From the NCBI GenBank assembly GCA_040954595.2, contig CM082595.2, forward strand, positions 5,890,001 through 5,954,000: 64,000 nucleotides of DNA, in the 5' to 3' direction. Shown here in pieces: positions 1-13,921 of this stretch. A model generated the notes under the pieces. It had not been told where the DNA came from and ran no database searches. It saw nothing but the letters and a program-made list of their open reading frames with translations. The stretch's first letter is position 1. Each line of letters starts with the position of its first letter. This DNA is from Balanoglossus misakiensis (taxonomy: Eukaryota > Hemichordata). Made by a program: the position numbers and the translations under genes.

Positions 1-985
1 TTCACGAAATTGTCGTTACTGGCAGTAAACTTAATCAAGTGCCTTAGATACGGTAGCAATCAAATGCAAATTGGCACAGACCGATGCTCTATCTATGTTT
101 TTATAAAAACTTTTTTATGTTCTATATTTTTCTCATTATCTGTCTGATTCAAAGATGCATTGTTCCCTCCGTGGGTTTGATAGGAATCAGAAATCTAACA
201 GTTAGGGCAGGAATGACCTCTCCCTGGTGACTGAATGACAGTGTTTGCATTTCATAAATCCAGAAATCGTCGAGCCATTAGGCGTTTCCTGAAACAATTG
301 TCAGTGCTAAAAATAGACAAAGCCCATACAGCTCCTTCTATGGCTTTAAATTGATGCAATTCATGCGCCATTACTGTTGTTATATGTAATATAATTGAGC
401 AGTCCATCGGAAACTGCCACGAATTCACCGCAGCTGCCATCGGCTAAAACACATTGATGTATACCTTTATCCTAGAATATTACTCATATTATATTGTGCT
501 TTCATCAATTTCCTCGCACGAGGATGATGGGTATCCACGTCAAACCACAATGGAGGACGTAACACTTGAAAGGGAGGACAGAAATGATATCGTGCTCTTA
601 CTGGGGAATCTCTGAGTTAGCTGACTATTGGAGGGAAAGGCATAAGATGACCAATATATGTACAAACGCATGTGCGATCTGTCAGAAAATTCATAAACAG
701 GCAAATTGACAGAAGCCACCGATCTGCCAGTCATTGCTCTGTTTTGAGTTCGATCGGGTGATCAATAAAAATACTTCAGCAAAAACTCCACCTGTCGATC
801 GACACAGGCTATTACTCAGTCATCGGAATAACCGCCCTTAAGTCAATAAAACATACCAAATTAAGTAATCAATCTTTAAATATTGATTCTCATTCTCTGA
901 AAGCGGCCTCATGAGTCCACACTTTGTATCGTCTGCTGTTCTCCAATAAATATTCTCGAATGGGATACAGAGGACTCTTTGAGTT
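1..985. other. no gene recognised
   Basis: AT-rich sequence. The open frames on both strands are at most 64 codons, within chance expectation, and no domain, splice-site pair or repeat could be recognised. Confidence 0.6.
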
Positions 986-1130
986 CAGTGTTCTCCCCAG
1001 AGCAATTAAAGCATGGTGGCCACCACTCTTTAATTTTGAGAAGACAATAGAACTTAATTAACATAACAATTAATTGTAATGTTATGCAAATTAGTCGCCA
1101 TGCTTTCCCAAAATCCTGGGGAGAACACTG
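986..1130. mobile_element. 145-bp terminal-inverted-repeat element (hAT-like MITE)
   Basis: The segment begins CAGTGTTCTCCCCAG and ends with its exact reverse complement, CTGGGGAGAACACTG. Further inward the arms stay loosely complementary (GCATGGTGGCC against the CGCCATGC side). It carries no coding capacity. GAGTT lies directly outside both ends and looks like a 5-bp target-site duplication. CAGTG/CACTG ends recall the hAT superfamily, whose usual duplication is 8 bp, so the superfamily assignment is inference. The element itself is clear from the perfect 15-bp inverted repeats. Confidence 0.85.
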
Positions 1131-1421
1131 GAGTTGACGTTTTTACTTTTGACTAAAACCATGTGATGAATTTCCATAGGTAGAGCCATTAATAAAATAA
1201 AAAACAAACGTCGTTGAATATGCATCAATTTCTCTCGCATGGATAATTGCACCGAGACATAAATTATTACTGAATATGATTCATACGCCCACGCGTTCAG
1301 CCCTTCTGGTATCTGACCTAGATGAACTGGTCATGTGACGAGTTTATTCTGTCACGTGGCAACATAGGTTGTTTATGACTTTGTCAAGAAAATTGGTTAC
1401 TGATCATGATAAAAATGTGAT

Positions 1422-1615
1422 TTAAAGGTATACGGTCACCTATGGAAAATTATCTATTGTTACCATGGTAAATTGAGATCTAGCCAATCAAAGATTTTCA
1501 GTTGGTGGCACACGCGAAAAAAAGAGCGCCACCATATGTTTTTTTAGAACACTCAAATACTCCATTTCAGCCATATATGGGCGTATGTAAATTGGTGGTG
1601 ACTGTATACCTTTAA
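1422..1615 (+). mobile_element. TTAA-flanked MITE, family A copy 1
   Basis: Bounded on both sides by TTAA. Its 15-bp terminal inverted repeats read AGGTATACGGTCACC at the left and the complement of AGGTATACAGTCACC at the right. Two further copies lie in the window (5677-5869 and 58216-58400). The shared interior includes AGCCAATCA, a CGCGAAAAAAAGAGCGCC stretch and CATATATGGGCGTATG. It is non-coding and mobilised in trans. A TTAA target is typical of piggyBac-type transposases, but the ends are not the classical CCC, so the family is inferred. The strand is arbitrary and only shows orientation relative to the other copies. Confidence 0.9.
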
Positions 1616-4600
1616 ACTGAATATGCTAATAAGTCTCTATTCATCTGTTTTGGTCTTCACGCTCATGTACACACTTGAAGTTAACTGCTTCACATATAAA
1701 AATATGGACCTTTAATTCCTCTTTTTTTATTTGATGAAAGAAATTAATAAAATCAAATAAAAATTTCAAAGAATAAACAGATCATGATATCACAGAAAAA
1801 AAAACTGTTTAATAGGTGAAGCAGATTATCTAGACACCAGAAATCTTTGGACAATTTATACAATTTCAATTGTGGACATCCAAAGTAAATCTGCCATAAA
1901 AGTGTTACTATAACAACATTAGAAATCTTTGAAGTGTTTTGACATTTTTGTCACTCTAACCTCCATGAAAATTGAGTTATTGCACAATGAAAATTGAAGC
2001 GTTGCAAGTAGACATTTTCACGTTTCTCAGTTCAAGATGGAAAATATGTAAAAAAGGGGGGTGTTGCTCTTAAAATTATTGATTAGATTTTTTTTCAAGC
2101 CTTTCCCAATGCCTAGCTACAAACTAATGGTCAGTTTCGAATAGTGATTTATGTGCATATCGTCGTATTTATATTTCCCAGGAATGCGGAACTGTGAATA
2201 TTTTCTTTACACGTGTTATCAGAAATCACTATAAATCAAGTGGGCTCAGAATATCAATTACTGTCATGGAACATGTTGACTGTAACGGATCGCTTGAAAA
2301 ATGACACCAGTCGGCCATTTCTCACCAAATGTCTTCCTACGGGAGAACACATGCACAGTAGCTTAGGGCGACCATTTTGTAATTTTTGTAGCTTTTATTT
2401 CTGCCATCCAAACACTGTATGTACATACATATGTATCTATGTATGTGGGCACCAGAGATCAATTCAAATCTGGTATAGTCATGGGTGATAGACATGCATT
2501 GACATGCTTGCATCAAAGTCAGTAAGACAAAACTAGCATGAACTCTCATATTCTTTAGGGATTTCTCCGCAGCTGTTTCTTGTTTCCTATATATATCACC
2601 TGTGACTACCACCAAATTTTATATCGTTTATTCATTTATTTTGTTTTATTTCTTATACTAATTCATGTCTGTTAGGCCAGAATAATGACTAAGTTTAGTG
2701 GACATAATAGCATGATTACTACTACTTCTACATTATAATCAGGCAGTCGGTGGGAGAAATGCATGCAAAAAGAGACCAAGGTACTCCAAACAGCTCCATT
2801 TTAATCGAATTATAAAGCAAACAAGCATATTAATTCACATACATGAACATTGCATATCTGGTGATAATGGCGTTTATGACAATCTGTCTGTGGAGACACA
2901 TTCTATGCCAAGCTTTGTGCTCCAAGTGTGAAAGAGTTTTGTGGTGGTGGTTGTGCTATATCATATGTCAATAGCAATACAAGTGATGGTGGTGGTGGGC
3001 CTGCTTTTGTCTTTGCTGGTGCATCTCTGGCAGCAACTCATGTCATCTCTCGGCGACAGCGAGTGTATAGTTCTATCCATGGTATAATTGATAGATTCGC
3101 CCTTTTACCACTGACGTCTGAATAACGGTTTATTAAGCATCATTAATATTTCACCGCCCTACAATAGGACGCGCACATCATACTTGTAAGCGCGCTGTAT
3201 GCATGACTCACTGGGGAATCCACCGTGAAATTAATTATTCAGCAGCGCTAGAGCGTACACTTTGACACGCTTGTCATATATATTCCAGGTTGGGCTGTAC
3301 TCTGAATCCGACTTATTGTTAATGTTGGCGCGCCTATTGTTATGTGAATACTAATCAATTTTATAGTTACATATATTTCTGTGACTGATGTGGTGTATTT
3401 AGATGTGCCTGCTGACAATAACATGTGTCTGGAATATAATGTAGGGTTTGGATTTACGGTTGTATCGATCCCTCAAAAGTACTTGGACGATGAGTTTTAA
3501 TGCATAACCGGTGCATATTGTAAACGTTTTGTCTTCCAGGGGGGTGATCAGTAATAATAAAATAATAGTATCTCTCGTTTTGGTAACAACTGTCTACTTG
3601 CCATCTCATATTCAGAGCAGCGCGACGAGCCAGTCATCATTGTTGCTGTGTGAATTACCGATTAGCTCAAATCTCGATTAAGGTAGCCGAGACAATATGG
3701 CCCCAGTGTCTAAAGAAGTGAGTCCCTAAGACCTTACACAGAGCTTGACAAATAATCATACACAATTCGATTCATCTATTGTGAGAGAACGAGGTTTAAA
3801 AAATGAAGGCCAAGACTGCTAATGTTGGTGGAAGAGACCAAATGGATCTGAGTAGCATATAGCAGAGATATTTATATAGATATAAGCACTGGCCTAATTT
3901 CACGTGATGCAGCCAATTGGCACGATTTTAGCTGTCGTGCTAAGAATGTAGACAATTTGATGGAAGCATCGGGAGCACTTAATTTATTACTCGACAATGA
4001 GTTCATAAAACTAGTACCACCTAATGGATCTCGTGAATCAGACTCTACGGTATGCAAGGCGAGACTTCTGCGCATGACATCTCATCCAGCAGCATGTCTG
4101 CATGGATTCCACTATTCACATTCAGGGCATGATACATGTGCAACAGATTAAAGCGGCACAGTTGGTATGGGAATGGTTATTTGTGGTGATTTTTATTGCT
4201 CATGAAAAGTCATTAGCACTGTCACTGACTATTCTCCAGCTTACCTAATGGACTCCAACCATATATGTGAAAACAATAACATGCATGAAATATATTTATT
4301 TCAAATGGAGGGAAATGTGAAAATATGCCAGACAGACAGACAATACATTTGAAGCTGCCATATCTGATTGTTTCCCCAACTATGTCTATATATTCTTGGT
4401 GCATCACAGTTGTGTATGTATGCATTGCATTTGCCCTCATAAGAAAGAGTAAATGAGAGCATTACTACCCATTTATAAAAAAGCTACATTAGAGCCCGCT
4501 TTCACAGCGAGTCAGACAGTCTTGTCAGACAGGCGGTGGATAATGGCACATTTAATGGCTTACCTTCACTGATGCCGGACCTGTTTCCAAATAAGCAGAG

Positions 4601-4698
4601 AAGTCCTTTACCATGGTGGTGGTGCTGTGTGTGCATGTCAGTTGGAGTGTATCTGCATGTCTTTCTGTGCAAGGTTCGACCTGTGAAATATTCAATAC
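1616..4698. other. no gene recognised
   Basis: About 3 kb without a supportable gene. The longest open frames are 60-90 codons, several overlapping on opposite strands (for example 2213-2488 plus and 2337-2615 minus), and none resembles a known family. The Gly-rich 65-codon frame at 2928-3125 comes from GGTGGTGG-type triplets and has no splice context. Confidence 0.55.
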
Positions 4699-4910
4699 TT
4701 TATTTATTTATTTATTTATTTACACATTAAAGGATTTCCCATTTACAATACTCAAACAGGGGTAAAGACCCCTATAAGGTTGTAATCTACCATGGGGTCC
4801 TACTATAAAGTATAAAAATAAAAAGTTTAAAACAGAAAAATACAAATAGTAAAAATAAGAATTGTAAAAGTGGTGACTACAAGTAGAAGTTTCTAAAACC
4901 GTGAGGTCGT

Positions 4911-5015
4911 CTATCTGCTTAAATTGGTTCTGATATAAGAGTTCAACTGAGATTTGAAATTATTTATGTTGGTACTGCATCTAACAATGTCAGGTAGAGA
5001 GTTCCAAGCTCTAGC
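4911..5015 (-). pseudogene. LINE reverse transcriptase, last 34 codons
   Basis: On the minus strand the frame reads ARAWNSLPDIVRC, continues through a NNFKSQLNSYI motif and stops at TAG (4911-4913). The W-N-x-L-P and FK-x-x-L pattern is the well-known tail downstream of the reverse transcriptase domain in CR1/L2-like LINEs. No catalytic motif is present because everything upstream has been lost. Beyond 5015 a 17-bp duplication shifts the frame and a stop follows. It is a fossil fragment and not part of a host gene. Confidence 0.75.
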
Positions 5016-5034
5016 AAGTTCCAAGCTCTAGCAA
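5001..5034. repeat. 17-bp tandem duplication at LINE truncation point
   Basis: GTTCCAAGCTCTAGCAA occurs twice head to tail (5001-5017 and 5018-5034), exactly at the 5' truncation point of the minus-strand LINE fragment. It probably arose during or just after insertion. Confidence 0.9.
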
Positions 5035-5676
5035 TACAATACAATAACAAATACTCTGCAAATTGATTTAAATACTAACTAATGCGAAACTATGTCGTTT
5101 TCATGGACCGATGCGTCACTAAACAGACTAGATAAGGCAGACCTTCAGAATCAGTCAAAGGGCATTTTTAAATTATTGAATGTGTATTGACAGCAGAGTC
5201 CAATGGGGACTTGTGTATTTTTAATAGTATCGTTTTATTTGCGTATTTAAACGTTTATGTGTCCGAGGGGGCTAACAGCGTAATCGCTATCCTTTATGTT
5301 ATATTTTTCGAGCCGCGCTGTGTTTTATGATCGAATTTCTTACTTTCTATCAACTGTAATATGCACATCCTAGGAAACCGCTGCTTCGTTCAATTAATTA
5401 AGGAAAAGTGCCTCCCGTTTGCTAATTGCTTTGATAATGCCTGTAATATAGTCATTAGTGTTGAAGATATCGAGTGTTGAAATGCCAAGTGATAAGACTT
5501 TAAGCCTGTAAACATCATTCAACTTGACCCCTTTAAATTGAACTCATGCAATTTTAATATTTAATATATAACATGGCTTGTCTAAAATTAACCTGTTAAT
5601 CGTTTAATAATGCCAAGAAAGTATAATGATGTTTTCAAGGAATTACAATAAGTCGATTATTGAGTATTGCTGTGCT
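5035..5676. other. no gene recognised
   Basis: AT-rich spacer between the LINE fragment and the second family A MITE. No open frame, domain or clear repeat was seen. Confidence 0.55.
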
Positions 5677-5869
5677 TTAAAGGTATACAGTCACCTCCAG
5701 TTTACATACGCCCATATATGGCTGAAATGGTGAATTTAAGCGTTCTAAAGAACATATGGTGGTGCTCTTTTTTTCGCGTGTGCCACCCACTGAAAATCTG
5801 TGATTGGCTAGATCTCAATTTGCCATGGAAACTATAGCTAATTTTCCATAGGTGACTGTATACCTTTAA
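5677..5869 (-). mobile_element. TTAA-flanked MITE, family A copy 2
   Basis: Same element as 1422-1615 but inverted. TTAA then AGGTATACAGTCACC stands at the left, and GGTGACTGTATACCT then TTAA at the right, so the 15-bp inverted repeats are perfect and the target duplication intact. Internal landmarks follow in reverse order: CATACGCCCATATATGG, GGTGCTCTTTTTTTCGCG, GATTGGCTAGATCTCAATT. The length (193 bp) is almost the same as copy 1. Perfect ends suggest this is the least decayed of the three copies. Confidence 0.92.
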
Positions 5870-8800
5870 TAGTCACCATTCACAAGGATGTGAAGGAGTA
5901 AAATAAAGATAGGTCTGTTTGTTATCCAGTATCATGTAAATGCCGCCAAAGGCTCTCTGCTGGATTTGATTAAATGCGAGAAATGGCGCGTACAACGGAT
6001 ATCCTCCAGTTGACTATAACCCCTGACGACCACTTTCAGAAACCGCCGAACTTGTCCGTCACGATAAATGACGTCATCCTGCCACTATTAACAATTCAAA
6101 CCTGAAGACTGTAGTCCCTCGATAGCCTGTACGCGTTGGTCAGGGGTGATTGGATCTGACAAATGGCTATACCGGTGACGGCGTTGTCATGCAAAATTAA
6201 TACACATGCGAATCAGTGTACATTGCAAGCTTAGTTACAGCTTCTATTGAAAGAGGAATTTCAACCCATACACTGAACTTTTAATAATGATATAAGTTAA
6301 TTCAAAAATGAAAGTCTCATACATGTTTGGAGGACTAGTACAACCTTTGTTGACAGTTCAAAGTGATCCATGACTCAAGTTAACCATACAATTTGGTCGT
6401 GCCAATGTCAATTTTCTGTAGATTATTAACTTTCAAACGGATATTACACCCTGGTGTTCACTTTGGAAGTTTGTAATTTTGATACATGATGGGTACCTAG
6501 GTGGCAATTAATATGGAAAAGGGTTCAACTATCCATTTCAAAATACTAAATATCAGCAGATGAAAAATAGTATGCCAGTTTGAGCATGCGATCATTTGAG
6601 TGTGGGGTTGAAGCGGAGTTTATGCCATATTGTGCCTCCAACTAGGTCAAACACGATTCCTGCATTTACACCTTTACTTGAACCATTGTCAAGCAGGCCA
6701 ATTATGTTGGATCGGTTTCACATTCTAAATCGTATGTATGCTTGGTGTGTATGTAGTAACTGACTCAGGGGTAATTATGCAATGTTCGCATGTGGGTATT
6801 TTAAATAGACGATACTTTCCAAGAAGAAATATTCTTCTCCCAATGATTTATTGGGGCTAATGACCACGCAGCACAATAAATACCCAGTTTGCATTGAGGT
6901 ATGACAGAGCCAATTCACAAATTACTGATTCAGATATTCGACCGATTTTCTTAAGAATGTATTTCGTACATCTGAAGCACCCACAGACAGTAATAATCCG
7001 GTGACAGGGTTATTACCGAACGACAGATATTATCTCGTCCAGTCATCTTTGGAGAACAAATGCGATCATAGATAGTCTTATCTCCGTCGTCGTATATTTT
7101 GTCGCATTCGCCAGTCTAATCAGGCTCCGTCTTTTGCAGAAGACGAAAATGTTGATAAGCGTTGCCATGCATATCTTTTTTCTCTGACAATTGGTTCTGT
7201 CAGACGAACCAGACAATTTCATGCCAGCCTTCAAAAATTCATCGATAAGTCCATTCCAAATATACTTCCTTCCCAAAAGCTCCTAGCCACGTGAGGTTTT
7301 CATAGTGTTGCAAAGATGAATGCGATACACAGGTATCAGACTCATCTGCACAATGGGACAGAATTTTAATATTGGATGTTTATAGACATCGTGCCTTTTC
7401 ATTTGACATATACAATACATATTGGCAACGTGTAGATTTTTTAAAAATAAGTTTCTCGCGTTTTACATTTCTTGCTGAATTAAAATGATACAAAATAAAC
7501 TCCCTGACTTAGATCATTTTTTGTCATATTCTCTTGTAAGTGCGAAAGTACACTTCTTGCATTTTTATAGGCTATGCAAGAATTCAAGCGAATTATTATA
7601 TCATCTTTTCCCATCATAACCTTCATTTCGTAGAGTTCAATTGTGGATTACTTAATATTTGTTTGACGTTGATTTCCAGTACTGTCAAAGTCTCCACCTT
7701 CCGTAGAATGACGTCATGTGTCATACCAGCTTGCGCAAACAGGCCGTGGAGTCAATAGAAATGCACGAATTTCCTACCCTGTTATATAACATGTGTCTGT
7801 GTTTAAATTGAAATGGACAAGTATCACTCTCCGGACGTACGTTACGAGACATTCCTTCTACCAATAATAGAAAACCGCATCAAATGTATTCACATGACCG
7901 ACTCCATGAATACAGAGCGGAGTAAAGGAAGTGGATTGACATACCATCTTATTACTGCTGAACCTTTTCAACAGTTCTTCTAAATATACTGACATGTGTC
8001 TGATGCTTCTGGCCATATTACGTCAGACTAACGAGAGGTTACGCCTAAAGTAACTTTGTGACGATCACAATGTTTCGAATAATCACTATGTTTCTTATAA
8101 TCTTTCGACGCCATGACAGGTTGAATGTGCAATACGAGCAATCAACCAAAATATAACATACCCTTCATGAATCAACTTAAAAGTCTGTTGTGCATTGAAT
8201 TAATGAGGAATCTAGAAAATTGATCAATACCTTAGCCCTCAGAGAGGTGATGAACACACTAAACGTGGGCGAAATAACTACTGCACATGCTACTGATGAA
8301 TGTGTGAAAGATACAAAAGCAAATGAATGTTTGGATCGAAGTTCGATACAAGAAAGATTAGGGCCCATTTTTCTAAACAACATCTCTATAGGCAAACAGA
8401 TCTGACAATTTGGTTACATTATTTTTTGTAACTTTACTTCAGAAATGATCATAATGGTTTGTTTTGTAATGTCTTAGTAAAATGCAAAAACACTTTACCT
8501 GTCCAACTGATTCTACAGAAAACATTTGGTTCAGCATTTTGCAGTTTTCAATTAGAAATGCATTAATTTTGTAATCGTTGAGATATCTTCAATCGCGTGA
8601 CGTCTTTCAGTTAATCGTATTGTTAGCCATGTTAAAAGTATCTCTTTGAAAATTCCTTACTTTGATAAAGTCCTTAAATAACAATATACCATTGAAGGAA
8701 TCCTCTTAATGCCTTTGACCTCTTACGAACTTCTTAAAACAGCTATTACTTTGTCTAGTAGATGATTTGAATTTTAACGTTACCACTTTATTGTGACTTC

Positions 8801-11800
8801 CTTATTTGTCTTGTCCGATTATATTTGGTGTCTAATGGTTCGAGGAGCGATGAAAGACATTAAAATGCAAAGTCTTCAGTCACAGGGAAGAGTTTCTAAA
8901 CTCTCGCTTTTCCTTTGTGAAGTTTCCATTACGTGCGAGTATTATATAATGCGTGAAACATATTCTTACAACCTTAATAGCTTTTAGTGTCTCTATCGTG
9001 TGATCTAATGGATGAAGATGTCAACACATTATAAAGTAACTTCAAATTTCCAAATGATGGGCAACTTGAACAAAGACTGTGCAGACGAAACGCCATGAGG
9101 CTGATGAAGCACCATACGTGATACATGTTACGTGTCTTGTGGCTCTCAAGTAAAAACATACTCAGAAAAACTTTTACTTGATGCCAAAATATTCCTTGCC
9201 TGTCACTTGGAAATGACAACGCCGTGGGTCACATGGCCAGATCACGTGATCGATAGTAAAGAATTGCTATTTGATTTATTTAAGAGTGGCCATTAAAATA
9301 ACGTCGTTAACGTTTAGGATTGGTTATTTGCGAGATGCTATGCTCTACTTGATTGTTGGAAACCGAGAAAAAAACACGTCAAATCCTTCAGCGATAGTAT
9401 TCCTCTGTCTGTTTGGCTACCGTGAAATAAATACTGAACTCAGCTGTACAACAGTTTCTCCCCATAAAACTCGGTGAGCAATTTTGATAATAAAGAAATA
9501 TGGAACAACTTTTATGGGTTAGTGTACTGGGGATTGGGATTACCGTGCTTATAATTCAGATTTTGCAACGCATCTGCATTTTAATATCCCTGATCGTTAG
9601 CCAGTGGCGCAAAAACAAAAAAATCCAGCTTATCACCAGATGTTATTAAAGTTCTACTAGCTGCAATGAATGATATATTGCAGGAGCTATATCATTCACA
9701 ACAGCAAAACCATTCTAATATATTGCCATTCGAAAGGGATGCCAAGCAGACTAATATTCCGCTATTTTTCATACAACCCTCAAAATTTACGACATTAATT
9801 AGATATAATCTGTTTTTAACGTAGCATTTTTATTATGTCAATATAATTTACTGAAGTCATAGATGAGAAGACTCCGCTTGCCTATATTTCTGCGTACATG
9901 GCCATGGATAATTTCTATAATGATTGCAAAGCTGAAAACAGGATACTCTTTGCGCATGACCGAATGGCGATCTGTATACACGAATTGTGCAAAGACTGCA
10001 TGTGCAAGGAAGCAGCCAGACGCGGCCCTAAAGATGGAAGATTAAACCCTATGTTATTGATGGATCAATGTGATCTTTAAATTTACTTAGCTCTTGTCTC
10101 AATTCCGACTTTGAATATACCCGAGGGCGAGTTTGTGCTTAAACCATTTTGTACGACTCGAATACAAACACAGTTCACTATCAACTGCCAAGTTTACAAC
10201 CTGAGCGTTCTTGTATGTCTAATCCCAGAGGTAGCATATATCAAACATATCTTTTTACAACTGGTATATGTACGGCAAAGTGGAATTTATCCCGTAGGAT
10301 GGCAAGCTGTCTTCGTGATGACATATACAATTGTACATGTACATGTATATATTAAACGGAAACGCCCCACTTACCCAAACGATAAGCTGCTATGATGAGC
10401 AATGTTATTGGATCCTAATACCCCCCGAATGTCAATGTACTTCCATTCTGTATATAGAATTTACCATACATATCAATGTTGAAATCACATTTCTACAGTA
10501 TAGTGCATGGGAACTCTATCTGATTTTGCTTTCAATATATAGTAGTTTCTGACAGGCCACAATGACAGACTGTCAATGAATTTAAAAGCTAAGAACACAT
10601 CATATCAATTATTACCATCGGCGAAAATATACCGTACCATCATGAGCATTTGATCTTGATCAATGGGTTGCGCTGTCAACACGTTATCATTAAATTGAAT
10701 TATCATTTGGAGGCAAAAATGACAAATATAAAAAAAAATTCTGTAAAACGCATAAGTCTAATCGATTGTCTTCTTGGTCTAATTGAAAAATTACAGTATC
10801 TACTGACATTTTTGAGAAAAAAATGCTAAATTATAACATATCAAATCAGCATTTTTGAGACACTCTAAAACAGTCTAAGGTGGCTAAATAGATCATATTT
10901 TTGAATATTCATTTATCCTGGTTTCAATTCGTACTTATTTAAACGTGGAAAATTGCTTTTCTCTGGAGATTCGTATGCAAATATCACATCTAAATTATCA
11001 GTGAGGTTGTGATATTAAGTTCGCATTATGATATAACTGTAATGAAATTAATGTACTATAAATTGTCTAAATATAGTCAACCGCAATTTCTTTTACAAAT
11101 GAAAAAGTGTATATAGAATGATTGCAGATATAGAGATAGTGATTGAGGTTTTAGCAAGAATAAAAATAGAAGCCAGAGAGAGGAAATTAATGTAGGCCTA
11201 TCATGTACAATATACATTTCCTTTGTGCGATATACGCTCTATCTGGGAATCGCGTCTGCTTGATAATGAAGGGGTTTCCATGACAACATTTAGGAGGCAA
11301 AACTTAAGTACAAAAAGCCCTTTTAGACTGACTGTGATCTGTAAATGTAACCAGGAGATACATGTAGCAATTGTATGTATATTGCCAATCAAACGCGCTT
11401 GTGCGTATTAGCTTAAACGAAGCCCGCGGCAATTAAGCCCTAACTGTGATTCTTGGTTGCAAAGTCGCGGGGCTCTTAACTTGTTGGGTAGACATCATTA
11501 AGGAGATGTTATCCCCCATCTGACTGTACCGCTTTTCCAAAGTTCACGAGAAACGTGAATGAAAATCAACTTGAAAAATAAATTTACGGAAATGCCCAAA
11601 AGCTGATTGGACCCCTGCCTAGGTTAATTAAATCTCCAAGGTAGATCTCCAAGATGTAATATTATATCCAACCCAGTTTTTAGATTACTGTGTCGTAAAA
11701 TGTCCCTTAAATTATTGTGACTAGTAAATTGCCGACTTGCGGCCATTATATTGCAAAGGAAAGTGTAGATATTGAGATTTTCTATGCAAAGACGGCACGT

Positions 11801-13921
11801 ATGTTTCTTACCTTATGTGTGACAGTATTCCCTACTATGGCCCATCCGTACATCAGTACTTGGAGTTAATATAAGTACATAACATTTCCAAAGTGATCTT
11901 GCCTCTGTTCAGTCTTATACCGGTAGATTCCTATAAGGAGCACACTAAGCATAACTATGTATACATGTACTTTAATTTGAGATACGATTGTATTAACATT
12001 GTAAAGAAACAATTGATCTACATTGTTTTTAACTAAGAGTCTATCTGAAGTATTGCAATAGAATACTATCCAATGTGTAACATACTAACCAAGTTATACG
12101 TTGAAATGAATACATGCCTTGGAATAGCTGATTTATAGTCATCGTTATTTTCTATATTTCCCACAGAGGGTGATTTGGGCATTTAAAACATTATGCAACG
12201 TGCCGGGCATTTCAGACATGCTTCAACTATAAAATTCCTAATCTCAACTGAGAATATTTTACCGTTTGTTGGAATTTGGCAGTGATAACAGCAAATTGTA
12301 TTAATTCGTGCCCCGAGTCGCATAAACATATAATTACTGATACGTGTTCATACGTTCCGTTGACGTGACTGGCGTGACCAGGTCTTTTGGGTTGTTTTGA
12401 AAACAGTCAGTGTATTTTTGCTTGAATCTTTAGGCAAGGTTGGGAAATTATAGATATGCTGATTGCACCCAATTATCATGGTTCTTATCAGATTAGGAGA
12501 ATAATGCAACCAGTGAGGTACGGTTGGTCATTCAAGCAGAGAAATGTAAAGAAAATGAAAATTCTTTGTTACGATGTTATCAAAAAACTTGTATGTCATG
12601 GCGATTTTCTGTTGTGTGTATACTTCAAATTGGCCTTGACACAAGGAAAACTTAATTTCAGGTTAATACAAATATAAACAGTGTCGGGAGGGTTACCCAT
12701 TGGATATTATCCCAAACATCGGTGAAGGTTAGGACTATGAGAAAATGTCCAGTTTCTTTGGTGGTATATAATAATAATAGTTGCATATGTGTGCGGGTAA
12801 CAGCTTTAGTCATAAAGTAGACGGGTTTGACAAAATACATTGTTGAGGGACACAGTTTAAAATGCCTTACTGATCCTCTAGAAACAAAATGGGACCGATA
12901 CACTCTTTATCTAACCGTCTTTTTATCTAAACGCATTGCAGAGTTTATTTAACTCTTGCGCGGTTCCAACTCACAAAGAAAATAAGTAACATAAATCGTT
13001 TCCCGTCATTAAATTGTCTAGAAAATAGGCCGCGTCGAACGTTAACACGAGTTATCTTCTTCAATATCGACCAGTGGGCTTTATAAAACATTCAATCTCC
13101 ATCATGTAGTTTTTTAGAGTGCGAAAAATGCAAATTTCAAATATACATGTACAATGCTCATTTATATACTTTCAAATTTCATATATTACAATATCAATGT
13201 TTTGTACTTTGTCAGGTCATTCAATTAAAAATATTGTGTATACTCTCAAAAGACTTTTCTCCAAAGAGAATTTGCTTCTACTGAGATACTATGGAAACTT
13301 TCACCATTCAAGCTTTCCCCTCAGGCCAGTCTGACTATTACACTCCCCAATTTATTAGTCAACCTGTATTTCACGTACTTCTACTGAAACAGGATCATAA
13401 AGATTATAAGGCGATCTTTAAAACAATGGCATTTCTAGACATAAACTGATTATGTCTACGGGTGATGGAGACCGCTCAGAGAAAGGGGTCATGCGCAATT
13501 TTGAGAGGATACATTACGGCATTTTAATGCAAAGTAACCGGGGCAACGGCCATTAAATGTATGTACAGCCTCGTCAGTACTCGCCCATCCATTCATCCAG
13601 AGCTCATCAGCGAATGGACCTCTCTGCGAAGTAAATTGTTCAAGGTGTTTGGATGTCCTGAACACAGATTCAATTACATAACGTAAACGTAAATTCTAAC
13701 GGCCCTTCGGATAAGAAAGTGCATTAGAGCAACCGTAAATCATCACTAATTGAGTGCCTTCCTGGCTCGGGCAAATCGAAAGTAATGCCACAATCGTGAA
13801 TCCTCAACCTTCTAGGCCGGCCATACAGCGGCAATTTTATGTTGCATGACAGCTTCTGACGTGGCAATCTGATTAAAAGCAGCCTATATAGATACAGGCT
13901 CCGTGGTTACCTTTGCTAGGT
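5870..13921. other. no gene recognised
   Basis: About 8 kb without a supportable gene. Open frames are at most 94 codons and none matches a family I recognise. Small structures are present, such as a 10-bp-arm palindrome GAATGATATA...TATATCATTC (9668-9697) and overlapping TACATGTA palindromes at 10334-10347, but nothing amounts to a gene or a full transposon. Confidence 0.5.

Larger units (their letters stand above)
4699..5034 (-). mobile_element. LINE (non-LTR retrotransposon) 3' end, 5'-truncated
   Basis: On the minus strand this reads as the end of a reverse transcriptase frame (4911-5015), then about 200 bp of 3' untranslated sequence, then a (TAAA)n tail, seen on the plus strand as repeated TTTA from 4699. 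Truncation to a few hundred 3' bases with a simple-repeat tail is the usual result of target-primed insertion. The peptide end has the ARAWNSLPDIV signature common to the C-terminal region of CR1/L2/Jockey-like LINE proteins. The clade is not resolved. It is inactive because nearly all of the coding region is missing. Confidence 0.8.

Noticed and set aside
3697-3720. ATG in good Kozak context, seven codons, then GTGAGT (MAPVSKE)
   Set aside because: Too short to distinguish from chance; no supporting leader or downstream exon.
4564-4680. 117-bp minus-strand segment with an acceptor and a GTAAGC donor, phase 1-1
   Set aside because: The peptide (His run, two Cys) matches no domain, the acceptor has a poor pyrimidine tract, and it abuts the LINE tail. 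Several such pseudo-exons are expected.
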